Shown: positions 1 through 11,620 of the stretch, piece after piece | Position numbering within the stretch: position 1 is the stretch's first letter | How the letters are laid out: every line of letters starts with the position of its first letter | Origin: Cycas panzhihuaensis | Taxonomy: Eukaryota; Cycadophyta | Assembly (NCBI GenBank): GCA_023213395.1 | Contig: CM041465.1 | Span: forward strand, 190,967,741-191,031,740 | Direction of reading: 5' to 3' | Length of the DNA: 64,000 nucleotides | Position numbers and translations under genes: made by a program | Notes under the pieces: generated by a model | The model's input: the letters and a program-made list of their open reading frames with translations, nothing else | The model's database searches: none | What the model was told of the DNA's origin: nothing

Positions 1-365
1 AGAGTAGTTATGTAATGTCGATTAGATGATTTACATGTTATACATAAAAGGCTAAAGTATTTAATAAGAATAGAGGAACAAATACATATGGCCAAATGGT
101 TATAAGATATAAAGAAGACATGATAAAAAGCATGTCATAATTACGATCTAAGGACACCATAGTTTACAGAAGGTGGTTAAGTATTATTATATGATAGTAA
201 GTTCAAAACACACCCAGGGAAATTATAAATGGAATAGTTGGGACCTTATATCATCAATAAAATCTTTAGAAATGATTTAGTATAACTTCATGAGATTAAT
301 GGACCATAGTTATCAACTCTAGTAAATGGTATCCAATTGAAACCCTATAATAACTAGGGTATGTC
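1..365. other. Unassigned AT-rich flank left of E1
   Basis: No open frame, LTR edge or primer-binding motif could be recognised on either strand. This is the DNA into which E1 inserted; it continues at 7251, after the second copy of the 5-bp target duplication AATCT (366-370 and 7246-7250). It may be an older decayed repeat. Confidence 0.5.
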
Positions 366-370
366 AATCT

Positions 371-831
371 TAAAAGGGGATCAAGGTCTACCTAGTTTAC
401 AACCTAGGTTCAAGACTTATTACACCCTCAAATGCATTCATAAAATAATCAAACAAAAAGAAAGGGAGTTTGCCATAATGCTCTAAAGTATATCCCTACA
501 TTAACATATGAAAAATTGAAGTACATGAGATAAAAAAGAACTATATATAAGTCTCACATAAAGAACAAAAGAGGTTGTTACAAAGTTCAATGAGAATATT
601 AACATAGGATCATGCAAGGTGATAATTGGCACCCTGCATGATTAAATTAACTTATGACTATTATATATTAAGGATAAATCAACCCCCGCATACCTAGATT
701 CATAATATTAAGTTATGACTAGCCCTTTTATGATAATAATATGCTCAACATATATTATATACAAGGATTACATTATAATTACAAATCATCTTTTGATGAA
801 TTAATAAAATACATCATTAATTCTTCTATCA
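371..831 (-). repeat. E1 3' LTR
   Basis: 461 bp, aligned end to end with 6785-7245. Its outer end has decayed from TG to TA. The inner edge at 831 abuts the polypurine tract. Outside it lies target duplication AATCT at 366-370. Confidence 0.92.
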
Positions 832-843
832 CCCTTCCTTAAT
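832..843 (-). other. E1 polypurine tract
   Basis: On the minus strand the bases immediately before the 3' LTR read AAGGAAGGG, then TG of the LTR. This is where plus-strand DNA synthesis would be primed in reverse transcription. Confidence 0.75.
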
Positions 844-949
844 GATGAGTTCATTAATTTTAACACTAAAGCCAAGTTAAAACCTTTTGAATTTGTCATG
901 AGAGAGTGCTTTTATGAAGATATTTATAATCTAATCTTTAATAGGCTTG

Positions 950-2350
950 TAGATTAAATCTATATCACCATCTTGTACATGCTCCCTAATGAAGTGATGG
1001 TGAACCTCAATATTTTTTGTTCTATCATGGAACACAAGATTCTTGGTCAATTTAAGAACACTTTAATTATTACAAAATAGTGGTGTAGCTTATGTCTAAC
1101 TAATTCTAAGCTCTTCAAGAATCCTTCTAAGCTAAATAGTTGTAATAACTTTACTAATAGTAGCTTTATACTCAGGTTTAATTGAAGATAGGGTGATATT
1201 AGGCTACTCTTTATAGGACCATGAAACTGAAGTAAAACCTAGGTTAAAATAGTAGACTAAGGTTGATCTATGACTATCTTTACATCCAACCCAAACTACA
1301 TCTATGTAACTTATCAATAAAGGATTTTCACATGATTGTAATCAAGTCCAAACTAAAGAGTACCCTAAAGATATTTTAGCATCCTTATTTGTACTTTCCA
1401 ATGTGAAATTTTAGTTTGTGTAATAAACCTAAAATAGATCCCAACAGCATAAGTAATGTCTAGTCAAGTATGAATAAGGTAAATTAATTTCCCTATAAGT
1501 TTTCTATACAATGTTAGATCCATAGGTTTTTCACACTTATCAATGTCTAATTTTAGACTTATTTTAATAGGAGTTAGTGATGGTTTACATTCATCCATCC
1601 TGTATTTTTGAAGAATTTCCTTTATATATTTTAACTATGAAAGGAAAATATGACCTAACTCTTACCAGACTTCCATCCTAAGAAAATAATGAAGTAACTT
1701 GAGGTCAGTCATCTCAAAGCTACTTTTCAGTTCTCCCTGGAGATGTGTAATCCATTGTATGTTACTGTTAGTTATCAATAAATCATCAACATAAAGTATA
1801 GCTATAGTGATTAAACCATTATGGATTTTGATATATAGATTTGAATCTAAAGATGAGCAGATGAGTCTATGCTTCTAAAAGTATTCCTTAATCTTCATGT
1901 ACCAAGCACAAGGTGATTATTTAAGGCCATACAATGCTCTTTTTAGTTTATAGACTAGGTGTTCTTTTCCATGAATAATAATGTTAGAAGGCTAATTTAT
2001 ATAGATTTCTTCTTATAAGTCACCATTTAAGAAGGAACATTTTACATCTATTTGGTATACATGCTATTTGAATTGAGCTATAAGTGCTAAAATAAGCCCA
2101 ACAATGGACATGTTGGTAACTGGTGTAAATATATCATTATAATTAATACCTTCAACCTATTTAAAACCTTTGGCAACCAAACTAACTTTATGTCACTAAA
2201 TAGATCCATCTACGTGAAATTTTATTTTATAAATCCATCTACAATCAATCAATTTCTTCCCTCCAAATAGCTTAATAAGATCCTAAGTATCATTTTGTAT
2301 GATATAATCCATTTCTTCAGCCATTGCTACTTGCCATTTTAGATCTACAA
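950..2350 (-). pseudogene. E1 reverse transcriptase and RNase H remnant
   Basis: Read on the minus strand, the catalytic motif TIAILYVDDLLI is still intact around 1770-1805, with both catalytic aspartates. Further on (970-1040) the end of RNase H is recognisable from the pattern F-H-D-R-T-K-N-I-E-V-H-H-H-F-I-R-E-H-V, a hallmark of copia RNase H C-termini. Stops and frame breaks interrupt all parts, so no full-length polymerase can be made. In an active element this region copies genomic RNA into DNA inside the virus-like particle and removes the RNA strand. Edges are approximate because no open frame marks them. Confidence 0.85.
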
Positions 2351-2829
2351 TAGCTTTCTCAAAAATAGAGGGTTCGGGAGTTGACAACACTTGTGCCATT
2401 AAGGATAAGTTAGTGGATAACCTATATTTTGATTATCTCTTAATTTTTTGTGGTGGTAAAGGAGTAGAAGAGATCATTTATATGTACCATTTAGGTAACT
2501 GCTTTGAAGTAGGCTCATCTTGAATATCCTTTAAAGGACTAATAGAAGTGGATGTAGAAGTAGAGGCAAGTGGTGTAGATGAGGAACCAAGACTAAATGT
2601 TGATGCTAGAGGCATGTGTCCTAAAGGGATATTTTATGGAGTATGAGGAGCAACCAATGATTTATCTAACTAATCATCAAAGAGTAAAATCTGATTAATG
2701 TCCAAATGCTAATTCTCTTTTGAGAATATGACATGTTGAGATTTATGTATTTAGTTGGTGGTAGGATTATATAATTTATATGCTTTATAGCCAGGTTGAT
2801 AACCAATAAAGATATATTTCCTACTTTTA

Positions 2830-4063
2830 TCGTCCAACCATTTCCTCTAGTCTTTTGGTATTAGCATATATACTATATAACCAAAAGTATGCAAATATAA
2901 GACTATAGGTTTTTTACTTGACTAGGCCTCCTTAGGAGGAATATTTAATACAACCTTGGTCAAACTTTTATTTATGAGATATGTTGTTGTATGAAGTGCT
3001 TCAACCCAAAATTAAAGTCCTAAACTCTTAGTAGTTAGTATGGCTTTCTTTTGTTGACCAAGGTCCAATTCATTCACTTAGCAACTCCATATTGTTGAGG
3101 GGTATATGGGGCAAAAACTATTGTTTAATGTTATTATCCTTACAGAATTGGAGAGACTCATTTGATGTGTATTTAACTTTATTATCACAATGAAGGATTT
3201 TTAGTGGCCTTCTAAATTCAATTCCTATGCAATGTTTAAACTCTTTAAATTTGTCAAAGACTTCTAATTTATGTTTCATGAAATATACCCATACTTTTTT
3301 TGAGTAGTCATTAAGGAATGTGATAAAAAATGACAACCTCTAATAGATGCTTGAGACATGGGCCCATAGATGTCTAAATGTACTAAGCCTAAAGGTTCCT
3401 TGACATGCCAAACTCTTCCATTTAACTTAAAAGGAGCCCAATGATATTTGCCCATAATGCAGGACTCACAAATGAACTTAGACTACTTTATATTCACTAT
3501 ACCATGCACCATATTCAATTTATAAAGTAGATGAAGGTTGCCTATATTCAAGTGACCTAGGCATTAATGCCATAATTGGTCTTTTTAAATTTTAGAAGAA
3601 ACATATGTCTGTGAAGTAAATTGATCATCTAAATTTGATGTTGAAATAGAAGAATTAGAAGTTAAAGTTGAATTGCTACAAGAACCAAATTTATATGTAT
3701 GGATCAATGGTTAGTCATAACATTGAGCTTGTAAAGTCCCTAATCTTCGTATCCTAAGGCAATTAAGTTGCCATTCAGATATCTAATTAGGCATTTTCCA
3801 AGATGGATAAACAAAACATCAAAGTTTTGTTTATTTATTTGGCTAACCAAAAGTAAGTTGTGTGTCATGACAAGTACATAGAAAATATTATTGAGATGAT
3901 GAGGAGTGCCATAATTCTTTAGTGAAATAAGGACATTACTAATCTTGGTAACCCCTAAAATACCATCATCTTCAAAAGTGATAGATTGATCATTAATCAA
4001 TCTTATATCAGTAAGGAGTTCTTTTGAACATGTCATGTGTTGAGAAGCACCTAAATCGATCAA
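2830..4063 (-). pseudogene. E1 protease, pre-integrase and integrase remnant
   Basis: The protease site is seen at about 4020-4063 as IDLGASQHM. The family motif is D-S-G-A, so serine has become leucine. The integrase core is recognisable at 3118-3336: FLNDYSKKVWVYF replaces the usual F-I-D-D-F-S-R-K, so the first catalytic aspartate is now asparagine, and HCDNKVKYTS replaces the usual S-D-N-G-G-E-Y. Only the 3740-4063 and 3118-3336 stretches stay open. In an active element these parts process the polyprotein and insert the DNA copy. Confidence 0.85.
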
Positions 4064-4951
4064 CTAAGAGATGTCAGAATGATAGGATGATAAAGCAACA
4101 AAGAAAAGATTTTGAGAGTCAGCCATATGGTCTCCTTGATTTTGTATGTGGTTGTGATTCCTATTCAGTTAGTTCCTCTGAGGAGCATTTTAATTTTGTC
4201 TCCTCGATCCTTGGTAATTTGGTTGATTTTATCTCTAAGGTCCCTAATGATTTCCATGTCTATGAGTTTGATTATCCCACATAGTAGGGTAATTCTAAAA
4301 TTATTGTTACTAAAGGTCAACTCCCTTTTTCCTATAGTTAGGTGCTATGTGTCCAAGTTTGCCATAATAATGATAAACAACTTGAGGATTATAAGTTGTT
4401 TGAGATTGTCATGGATGATAAAGCTACTGATTAGGCTATTGATTCAAATTTATTAAGCCAAATTGATGTGTCAATTATGGGAATTGTGATCTTCCTCTAT
4501 GTTAGGCTACAAATGTTAGTGTGGAAGAGGAAGCATTAGGATTCCCTAAACAATTCAAAATACTTTCTTCTAAGAATGGTCAACCTTTGAAATCAATGGT
4601 AGAAAGTTAATCTATATATAATAGATTAGATGTGATGGAATCCTAACCAGGTGGTAAAATAGTAATAATGTAAGATATAAGATCATTGTCCTATGGTGGC
4701 TAGCCCATCATTATCAACTAGTTCTTAATCACCTTAATCTAGGATAAATAAGTTGTTATAGATCCTACAAGAAGAACGGGTTAAAGCTAAGCTTTGAGCA
4801 TCACTACCTTAATATTATCCTTCCTCTCATAAAGTGCACAAATGATGTTCCAAGTATCTATAGAGGTAGGGGTAAGTTTTATATTATGGTCAATATTATC
4901 CTCACTACCAAATAGTTTAATAATATTAGCTATAATCATTTGAAGTTCCAT
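4060..4951 (-). pseudogene. E1 gag remnant
   Basis: Minus-strand frame from an ATG at 4951. The stretch DTWNIICALYERKDN (about 4840-4890) matches the copia gag pattern also seen in E5 (W-T-I-L-C-A-L-Y-K-R-K). The zinc knuckle at 4330-4376 reads YHYYGKLGHIAPNYR: glycine, histidine and spacing are kept, but all three cysteines of the CX2CX4HX4C motif have become tyrosine. Compared with E5, the first 70-80 residues of gag seem to be missing, so the ATG at 4951 is probably internal. Gag would form the particle shell and bind genomic RNA. Confidence 0.75.
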
Positions 4952-4969
4952 GATGACTGATATGTGTCC

Positions 4970-5260
4970 TATCTACTTAGAAAGATGATCTAATCTAGGA
5001 TTTAAGTCTTAGTGTCTCCACTTCTAAATAACCCTTGGTAGTTGAGAAAGCCATATCTAATGGTATACCTACTTACAATTGGTAGCTCAAGGACCTAATA
5101 TACCTAAAGGTATGTGGGTGCTACAGAAGGCTTGGCCACCCCTTGACCGCCTATGCTGAATTTATAGCTTGAATGACAGATCCTCATCTAAGGGCACACT
5201 TACAACCAAGGTTCTCACCACCTCTAGGTCTAGTCTATTCTCTATACTCCAAGGTTTTGG
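4970..5260 (-). other. E1 leader block shared with E5
   Basis: Read on the minus strand, this stretch aligns with the E5 leader at about 25821-26110. Shared anchors in the same order are GACTAGACCTAGAGG, CCTTGGTT, CCACATAC and AGGTATAT. E1 and E5 have unrelated LTRs, so the leader is conserved better than the LTRs. Possible roles are RNA packaging or translation control, but the sequence alone does not show which. Confidence 0.6.
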
Positions 5261-6769
5261 GTATAAAAACGCAGCCTACTACTAATTATACTTGATAGCT
5301 AGTAGGCAGTATCCAAAGAATTCGAGAAGGACCTCTAACATGTGCAGAGTGGTAACTTTAGGGATCCTAACTATTCCACTTACAAGGTTAGTAATCAAGT
5401 GGTTCATTAGGTTTTTTTTTTTTAATATTTTTTAATTAATTTTTAAAAATATTTTATAATTAATAGATTTATTTTTATATTTTAAGTAGAAAAATAAGAA
5501 AAAAGCCCTTACAAAACTTAAAAATTGCTTAAAATATATTAGAAGTGGGCCTAAAAAAGCTTTAAAAATGATTAAAAAATAATAAAAATGTAACTTTAGG
5601 TTAGAGACCTAAAAAGTAGAATATTATATAAATTTGTTAATCTATATAACCTAAAGTTTCTAAACTTTATAAAAAATTAAATCAGGTGGCTAGAACTTAA
5701 GAAAATAATAGAATAGATTAGATACAAGATGTTGGATCTTTATGTAGAAGCAATAAAATTTTAATTTGTCTTCTCCATTATAAAGATGACTTTACCAAGG
5801 TTAGATTAAGTGGTCATATAACACAGTTTCTCTAGACCAATAGTGTGTAGGAGTTATATGAAGTCTGAAACTCTATTCAAATCCCCATATTAAAGTAGAT
5901 TAGTAAAATGGAAGTAAACAAATCTTTGTTTTTTCCTCTATTTATCTCTGGATTACCTTTGAGTTGTCTTTGAATCTTTTGCATCCCATTACAAATTAAT
6001 ATGAGTTGTATGGTATGAAAACTAGGTGCATAAATAGTAGCCATACATGAATAAAAAGATGACTACACAGTAATCGTGAGACAGCCATACAGATGTAAAA
6101 TAAGGAGAAATGGCCATATAACTAATAGGCAAGATGATAGGCTAGTAGCATTATGAAAACGCAGAGATTGCCACACCAAAAACAAAGACACATAGTGCAA
6201 AAAGGAGGCCATGTAAGGCTAGTTGAGTCTACAAAATGTGACTAATCACACAAAGGCCAAAGATAAGCTAGTAGAAAAACACCAAGACTATGCACTAAAC
6301 AAAATAAAGTTATAAATATTACATCTATATAGTTTTACAGATGTCTTATAAAAACCAATGATGATTTCTTTAGGCTATTAAAATATAACTAGCAGATAAT
6401 TGTTTTAAGCTATCAAATGTAACCATCAAATGATTCTTTTAGGCTTATTAAAATACAACCATCTGACCATGAGAAATGCATTTATAAATCAGATTTTAAA
6501 TGTAAATGCAACTAACAAGTGATTTATTAGGGCTATAAATCATATATCTTAAATAATGCAGCCTGTAGATGACACGTTTAGGCTATGAAGCACAGATCTT
6601 AAAAAATGTAGCCTACAAATAATACAATAGAAGCTTTGATTTAATTAATAAATCAAAGGAAATAGTAGAGGCATATTAACCAATTAAATATAATCTTCAA
6701 TGGTTAGCTACAAAGGGTAAATAGTAAAGAAGGTTGGCTAGAATTTGGGTGAAAAACTTAGTTGAAATT
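5261..6769 (-). other. E1 5' untranslated region
   Basis: About 1.5 kb between the primer site and the leader block with no recognisable coding. It is very AT-rich (5405-5600 is mostly A and T). Related copia elements in this window also have leaders of 1-2 kb. Confidence 0.55.
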
Positions 6770-6784
6770 GGCTATGATACTAAG
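6770..6784 (-). other. E1 primer-binding site, decayed
   Basis: Minus strand reads TTAGTATCATAGCC directly inside the 5' LTR, a decayed form of TGGTATCAGAGCC, complementary to the 3' end of plant initiator-Met tRNA. Confidence 0.7.
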
Positions 6785-7245
6785 TGAAAGGGGATAAAGG
6801 TCTACCTAGTTTACAACCCAAGTTTGAGACTTATTACACCCTTAAATGCATTTACAATACAATCAAACAAAAAGCAAGGGAATTTATCATAATGCTCCAA
6901 AGTGTATGCTTGCATTAACATATGAAAATTTGTAGTACGTGAGATAATAAAGGATTCTATAAAAGTCTTGCATAACGAACAAAAGAGGTTGTTATAAAGT
7001 GTAATGAGAATGTTAATGTAGGATCATGCAAGGTGGTAGTTGACACCTTGCATGATTAAACTAACTTATGAGTATTACATATTGAGGACAAATCAACCCC
7101 ACACACCTAGGTTTATAATATTAAGTTGTGACTAACCATGTTTATGATAATAATGCCCTCAATATATACTATGTACAAATATTACATTAATAATACAAAT
7201 GATCCTTCAATGAATTAGTGAAATACATCATTAATTCTTCTATCA
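6785..7245 (-). repeat. E1 5' LTR
   Basis: 461 bp. + strand begins TGAAAGGGGA and ends TATCA, flanked outside by AATCT (7246-7250). Aligns across its length with 371-831, with numerous substitutions. In minus-strand orientation it would carry the promoter. Confidence 0.92.
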
Positions 7246-7250
7246 AATCT

Positions 7251-8113
7251 ACTAGAGGAATCAACCAGTTATACCATTACACATTACTTAAAGTTGGAGA
7301 TAATCAAGGTTGCCTTGATATTAAAGCATGATTCTAATCTAGTATGTAAATGAAAAAAATACAAAAAATAAAAAGAAAAAATTAAAATTAGTTTAGAAAA
7401 CCATAACTTATTATATATTTAAGCAATATGGTAAAACAAGGTGGGGTTGGAGGGGGGGTTGTGAGAGAAAGCAAGAATTATTATAGTGGAAAAATGGCAT
7501 AAAAGTGGAATAGAGCAAGCAAGAAAATAGAAAAAAGAAAAAAAACATATTAAAAAAGATAAATTTTAGTATATATACTTGTTAGTTACACTATACATAC
7601 CAGAAAAGTATGTTAATAGCTACATAGGGATAAAAAAGTATGAAAAGTATTAAAATACACTATATGTACCAAAAACATATGTTATCAAAGTGTGTAGAGA
7701 ATAAAGAATAGAAAAGTACCAAATATATTATGCATACGTATAAGCATTCTCACATAGCATGCAAAACAAAAACAAAGATTGTATGTATTAAATTCTCTAA
7801 TTAAGTACTAATTTACTAGAGGAGAAAGTCAAGGAAGCAATTAGAGCTTTTTCAAGGACAAAGATCAAGCATTCCAGTGGAGGGAAGTGATACATTCCTA
7901 GATGGTATGCATTTAGGGTTTCCATAATCATTCTCCTTATAAGTTCTTATATTGCTTCTTCTTTTTCTATTTTGTATCTAAAATGAAGACGACAGGGTGC
8001 CAAGAGACATTTCTACCCATTGTGTTTAAAGAAAAGTTAAGCAAGTAGGGTGGGGAGAATATATATACCTAAGCTTATTATATTAGGATCCATAGTTAAT
8101 AGAGAGTATATTA
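7251..8113. other. AT-rich stretch without recognisable gene
   Basis: Low-complexity A-rich DNA with a short G-run (about 7441-7460). No open frame, LTR edge or primer site was recognised. It is the continuation of the DNA interrupted by E1. Confidence 0.5.
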
Positions 8114-9113
8114 ATGGAATTCAAAAAATATATGAAGCAAATTAAGCTTGATACAGGTATTATTCATCAAATTATAGGGCTTCCCAATGAGGGATAGGTC
8201 TCATCATCTACTAAATAGATAAAGGTAGACCATGAGACTTAGCTAAGAGAATATTGCCAAGAAAATACATAAATTCTATTAAGAGGAATATAGGTTATGG
8301 ACATCAAAGACATGAGGCTATAGTAGGTGACCAAAATCATAAACATAAGATTCTTATCCAAAAGTAAATATACATATATTCTAAGGGGAATAATGCTAAT
8401 ATTACTAAAAATCTGTGATGGAGAATAACTAAATTATTCTAAATTTTTAGTAGGTGATAACACACCCCTTTAGACATCCTCCCTTATTACTTATAATGTT
8501 CCTTTAATAGTGCCCAAGAGTACAACCTCCCCAAACACCTATTTGCCCACATAAACTATTAATCAAATAGTGGATACATGCCTTTCCAAAAAACACCCAA
8601 GACATGGAGATGAAGCAAAGGGTAAAGCAAGAAATAACAAAAATTCTAAAATGGTTATAACAGATACTTGGTGCCTCTATTCCACACCATACTAAGCAAG
8701 TGATACATAGGAGTACAAAAGGAAATGAGACATAGAGGAATAAGAGGAAGAGGTTAAAATAGAAGCTTCACTAGAAGAATGGGAATAATTTCCTCCTATA
8801 ATAGAGATAGGGAAATTTTCCTTTCAACCCTCCCAAGCAAAAGGCAAAGTACAACAGATTTTTCATATGCTCAAGGAATTGGAAGTAGGATATAAGATAG
8901 AAATAACTACCCTATAAGAGAAAATTAAGGAAAAAGATATCATCATTATAACCCTTAATCAAATAAATGAAGAAATAATAGTAGCATGTGATGTAGCAAT
9001 AGAGCAAAGGCAATAAGGATAGCCTTAGGATAAAGTATGAGAGAAGAACACCAAAATTTTAAAATTTTAGAGTAAGGATGTTAAATCCTTGTTATTATCC
9101 TAGGATATATGTT
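8114..9113 (+). pseudogene. Decayed coding remnant of unknown family with coiled-coil tail
   Basis: From an ATG at 8114 a plus-strand frame can be followed although it is broken by many TAG/TAA codons. An early stretch reads IKLDTGIIHQIIGLPNEG. A second stretch, from about 8853, reads QIFHMLKELEVGYKIEITT and then continues with heptad-like, charged sequence ending near AIEQRQ. That tail looks like a coiled coil. The N-terminal part faintly resembles the uncharacterised plant transposon-associated proteins that carry such tails, but I could not tie it to a named family. It lies directly left of E2 and is not part of E2. Small indels between the two stretches are likely. It is non-functional as it stands. 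Confidence 0.4.
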
Positions 9114-9338
9114 GGGGTTATTTTTGGCATGTATGACATTTTAGACCATGGAAAATTAAGAATGCATGCTTGTACTAATATGGAGAATGCATAAAGTTGA
9201 TAGACCATACAGAGGTATGCATGTAATCTAATCTAACAAAATTCCAAAAACATACTCTTAGGGTATGCAATATAAGATATATACCTTCAAGTATGCTTAC
9301 AAATAGGAATACATCAAGAATACATAAAAGGATATGCA
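9114..9338. other. Flank between coding remnant and E2
   Basis: AT-rich, no feature recognised. The E2 target duplication CAATA follows at 9339-9343 and is repeated at 17266-17270. Confidence 0.5.
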
Positions 9339-9343
9339 CAATA

Positions 9344-9655
9344 TGAAAGAGGTTAAAGTATCAAGGTCATTTATGTAGATTAATTATGTGACCTTAGGAT
9401 ATATTATTAGCATTAGTCTCTTAATGAAATGCACTTTATGTGCATTTAGATGTAATTTTGGGTTTATGTCATTAGGTGGGAAAATTCTAACCCTAATGCT
9501 TACCCTCAATAATAAAAGGTAAAATCTCAAAGAGGGAGTCATTCTTCATTCTCACTTCCAATCTTGGTCTCATATCTTGTTTCATCTTCTTTTTCATTCT
9601 CCATTGTCATTGTGTGCATGTGAGTGATTTATCTCCTAGATCCATCCTTCCTTCA
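9344..9655 (+). repeat. E2 5' LTR
   Basis: 312 bp, TGAAAGAGG to CTTCA, followed after two bases by the primer-binding site. Aligns end to end with 16954-17265 with scattered substitutions and no large gap. Confidence 0.95.
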
Positions 9656-9657
9656 TG

Positions 9658-9670
9658 TGGTATCAGAGCT
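9658..9670 (+). other. E2 primer-binding site
   Basis: TGGTATCAGAGCT, an intact complement of the 3' end of plant initiator-Met tRNA, two bases inside the 5' LTR. Confidence 0.92.
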
Positions 9671-11620
9671 AGAAGGGGATCTATTCACTCCATTCCACTT
9701 GCATGGAATCATTTTGCCTCTCCTTCACTTTTAATGTGAAGTATTAAGAGTGCATCCATCATTTTTTTAACATTTTGAGAGCTCAAAATTATAGTACTTT
9801 GTATGTTGCTACTTTCTATATATTTACAGAAATTCAGAGGTGAAGAACACGGGTTTTTGAATCCGTTCAACTGCCAGAACAGTCCTGGAAGCATTAAAGG
9901 CCTAAAATTTCATTAAAATTTTTGACCATCTCAGATTTTGATGAAATTTGACATACAAGGTCACCTTGACTAAAGGATCATTTTGATCTTCTAGAGAAAC
10001 TTTATATTTAGCCTACAACAATGGTTTTTAGCTGTGATGAAAGGGTAAAATTTGTGGATAAGTGATTTAAAGCACTTTTCCTAGTGAAATCCTTTAATTA
10101 TAAGCTAAAAATATAAATGTTTTATTAAGGGACCTAGTATATTTATGTCTTAGGATTATTTTAAGATAAATATCATCAAATTTCATCCACTGGTTAGTGA
10201 GATCTTTGCAGTTTTCTCAGGGTTGTTGATTTTGCCTACTCAACCCTACAAAGAACATTGCAAAAGTATTTTAGGTAATTTTTTAGCAGATTTTGTAGAT
10301 CATTTAGAAGGGAAAGTTAATGTACATGTCAAAATGTAACTTTTAACATATTAAAATTTAGATCCTGAGACAGTTGATCTGGAAGGATTTTACTTTGGTT
10401 CTTTCTTGGGCAGAAAAGTTTTTGTGCCTTTTCAAAAATTTGACTTTACAACCCTATCAAAAATGATATTCTAAGCACTTTTTATTTCTATCATAAATTC
10501 ATATTTCATCATTTAGGCTTTCATATTTAAAAATTATGCCCATTTATCATTATTTGTAAATTTTGTAAAAAAATCACAAAATAGGGCAAAATAGCATGCA
10601 TATAGATTTAGAAAAATTAGCATTTTAGTGGAAAGTTGATTCGCTTTTTATCCCATTATGGCTTTTGTATCAAAACTTCCAAAATCATATTTGGAAACAT
10701 TGTACTAAAGTAAGGGAAACCTTGCATTAGAAGCAACATCTAGTTCCCCTGCTAAATCTAGCATACTTTTTCTATTTACACACATAGCATAAAGCATCAC
10801 AAAAGTAACAACAACAACAAGGTAAGCATAAAAAATAAGTAAGCTCATTTGACAACTTTTTATTTCAGTTTTTAGTTATATAAAAATATCTTATACTATT
10901 CTTAAAAGGAATCTCATATGTACGATCTATACCATCAGTTCTTGACTTGTGCACACACTCGCCTTGGTTGAAATAGACCAAGGTTGGCTGAAGTCTAGGC
11001 CCTAAGGGAGGTGTAAGCTTTATATTGGGTCTGGTCTTAACAAGGATAGTGGTGGAGGGACAGGTTAGCCATACCTACAGCCTCCAATTAGAGATAATCC
11101 TGATAACCACCCGAGAAAATTAAAAACCTTAATACAAGATTAAAATTAACCTGATCCAATATCCATCATAGCCGTGGGATACACAGTACCATTTGACTCT
11201 TCAGAGGACCGTTTGACTCTTCAGAGGAGGTATATAGTTATTCATTAGTGAATCGAGTGAGGACTAGGAGTACTTGGGCTCCACTATAACTTGGATTTCA
11301 TCACCAAGCACAGGTGTGGGTATCATAGGTTGAGGCCCTAATCGTATACCAGAAGCCTTATGCATCAAAACCTCACCTATATTTGGACATAAGTGAGAGG
11401 TTAGTGGCATGACAAATCACTACTCTTTGCTAGCTCTATATTAGGCCTCATTCTTGCATCATTGCTTATATTCATTTTTTTATAATTATTGAAAAATACT
11501 TAATCATTGCTTGCTTCTCATCATAACAATTATTTCTACATCTTTATTGTGCCAAGTGTACTAGCCACACGTGTCAGTGACACATATTTCTATCATCTCT
11601 TCTACTTCTTTATCATCACC
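9671..11620 (+). other. E2 5' leader
   Basis: About 1.95 kb without coding. A short tandem duplication of TTTGACTCTTCAGAGGA lies at about 11193-11227. The reverse-strand open frame at 9709-9894 has no family resemblance and is taken as chance. Confidence 0.6.

Larger units (their letters stand above)
371..7245 (-). mobile_element. E1: complete, dead Ty1/copia retrotransposon
   Basis: A 6,875-bp element lying on the minus strand. It has two LTRs of equal length (461 bp each) that begin TG and end CA apart from point decay, a perfect 5-bp target duplication AATCT (366-370, 7246-7250), a decayed initiator-Met primer site inside the right LTR and a purine tract inside the left LTR. Remnants read, on the minus strand, in the order gag, protease, integrase, reverse transcriptase, RNase H, which is the copia order. 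Every domain carries stops and frame breaks, so the copy cannot move by itself. The LTRs differ at many sites, so the insertion is old. Confidence 0.93.

Noticed and set aside
4024-4456. Two overlapping plus-strand open frames (4024-4284, 4112-4456) that look gene-sized
   Set aside because: They are antisense shadows of the E1 gag and its zinc knuckle, which read clearly on the minus strand.
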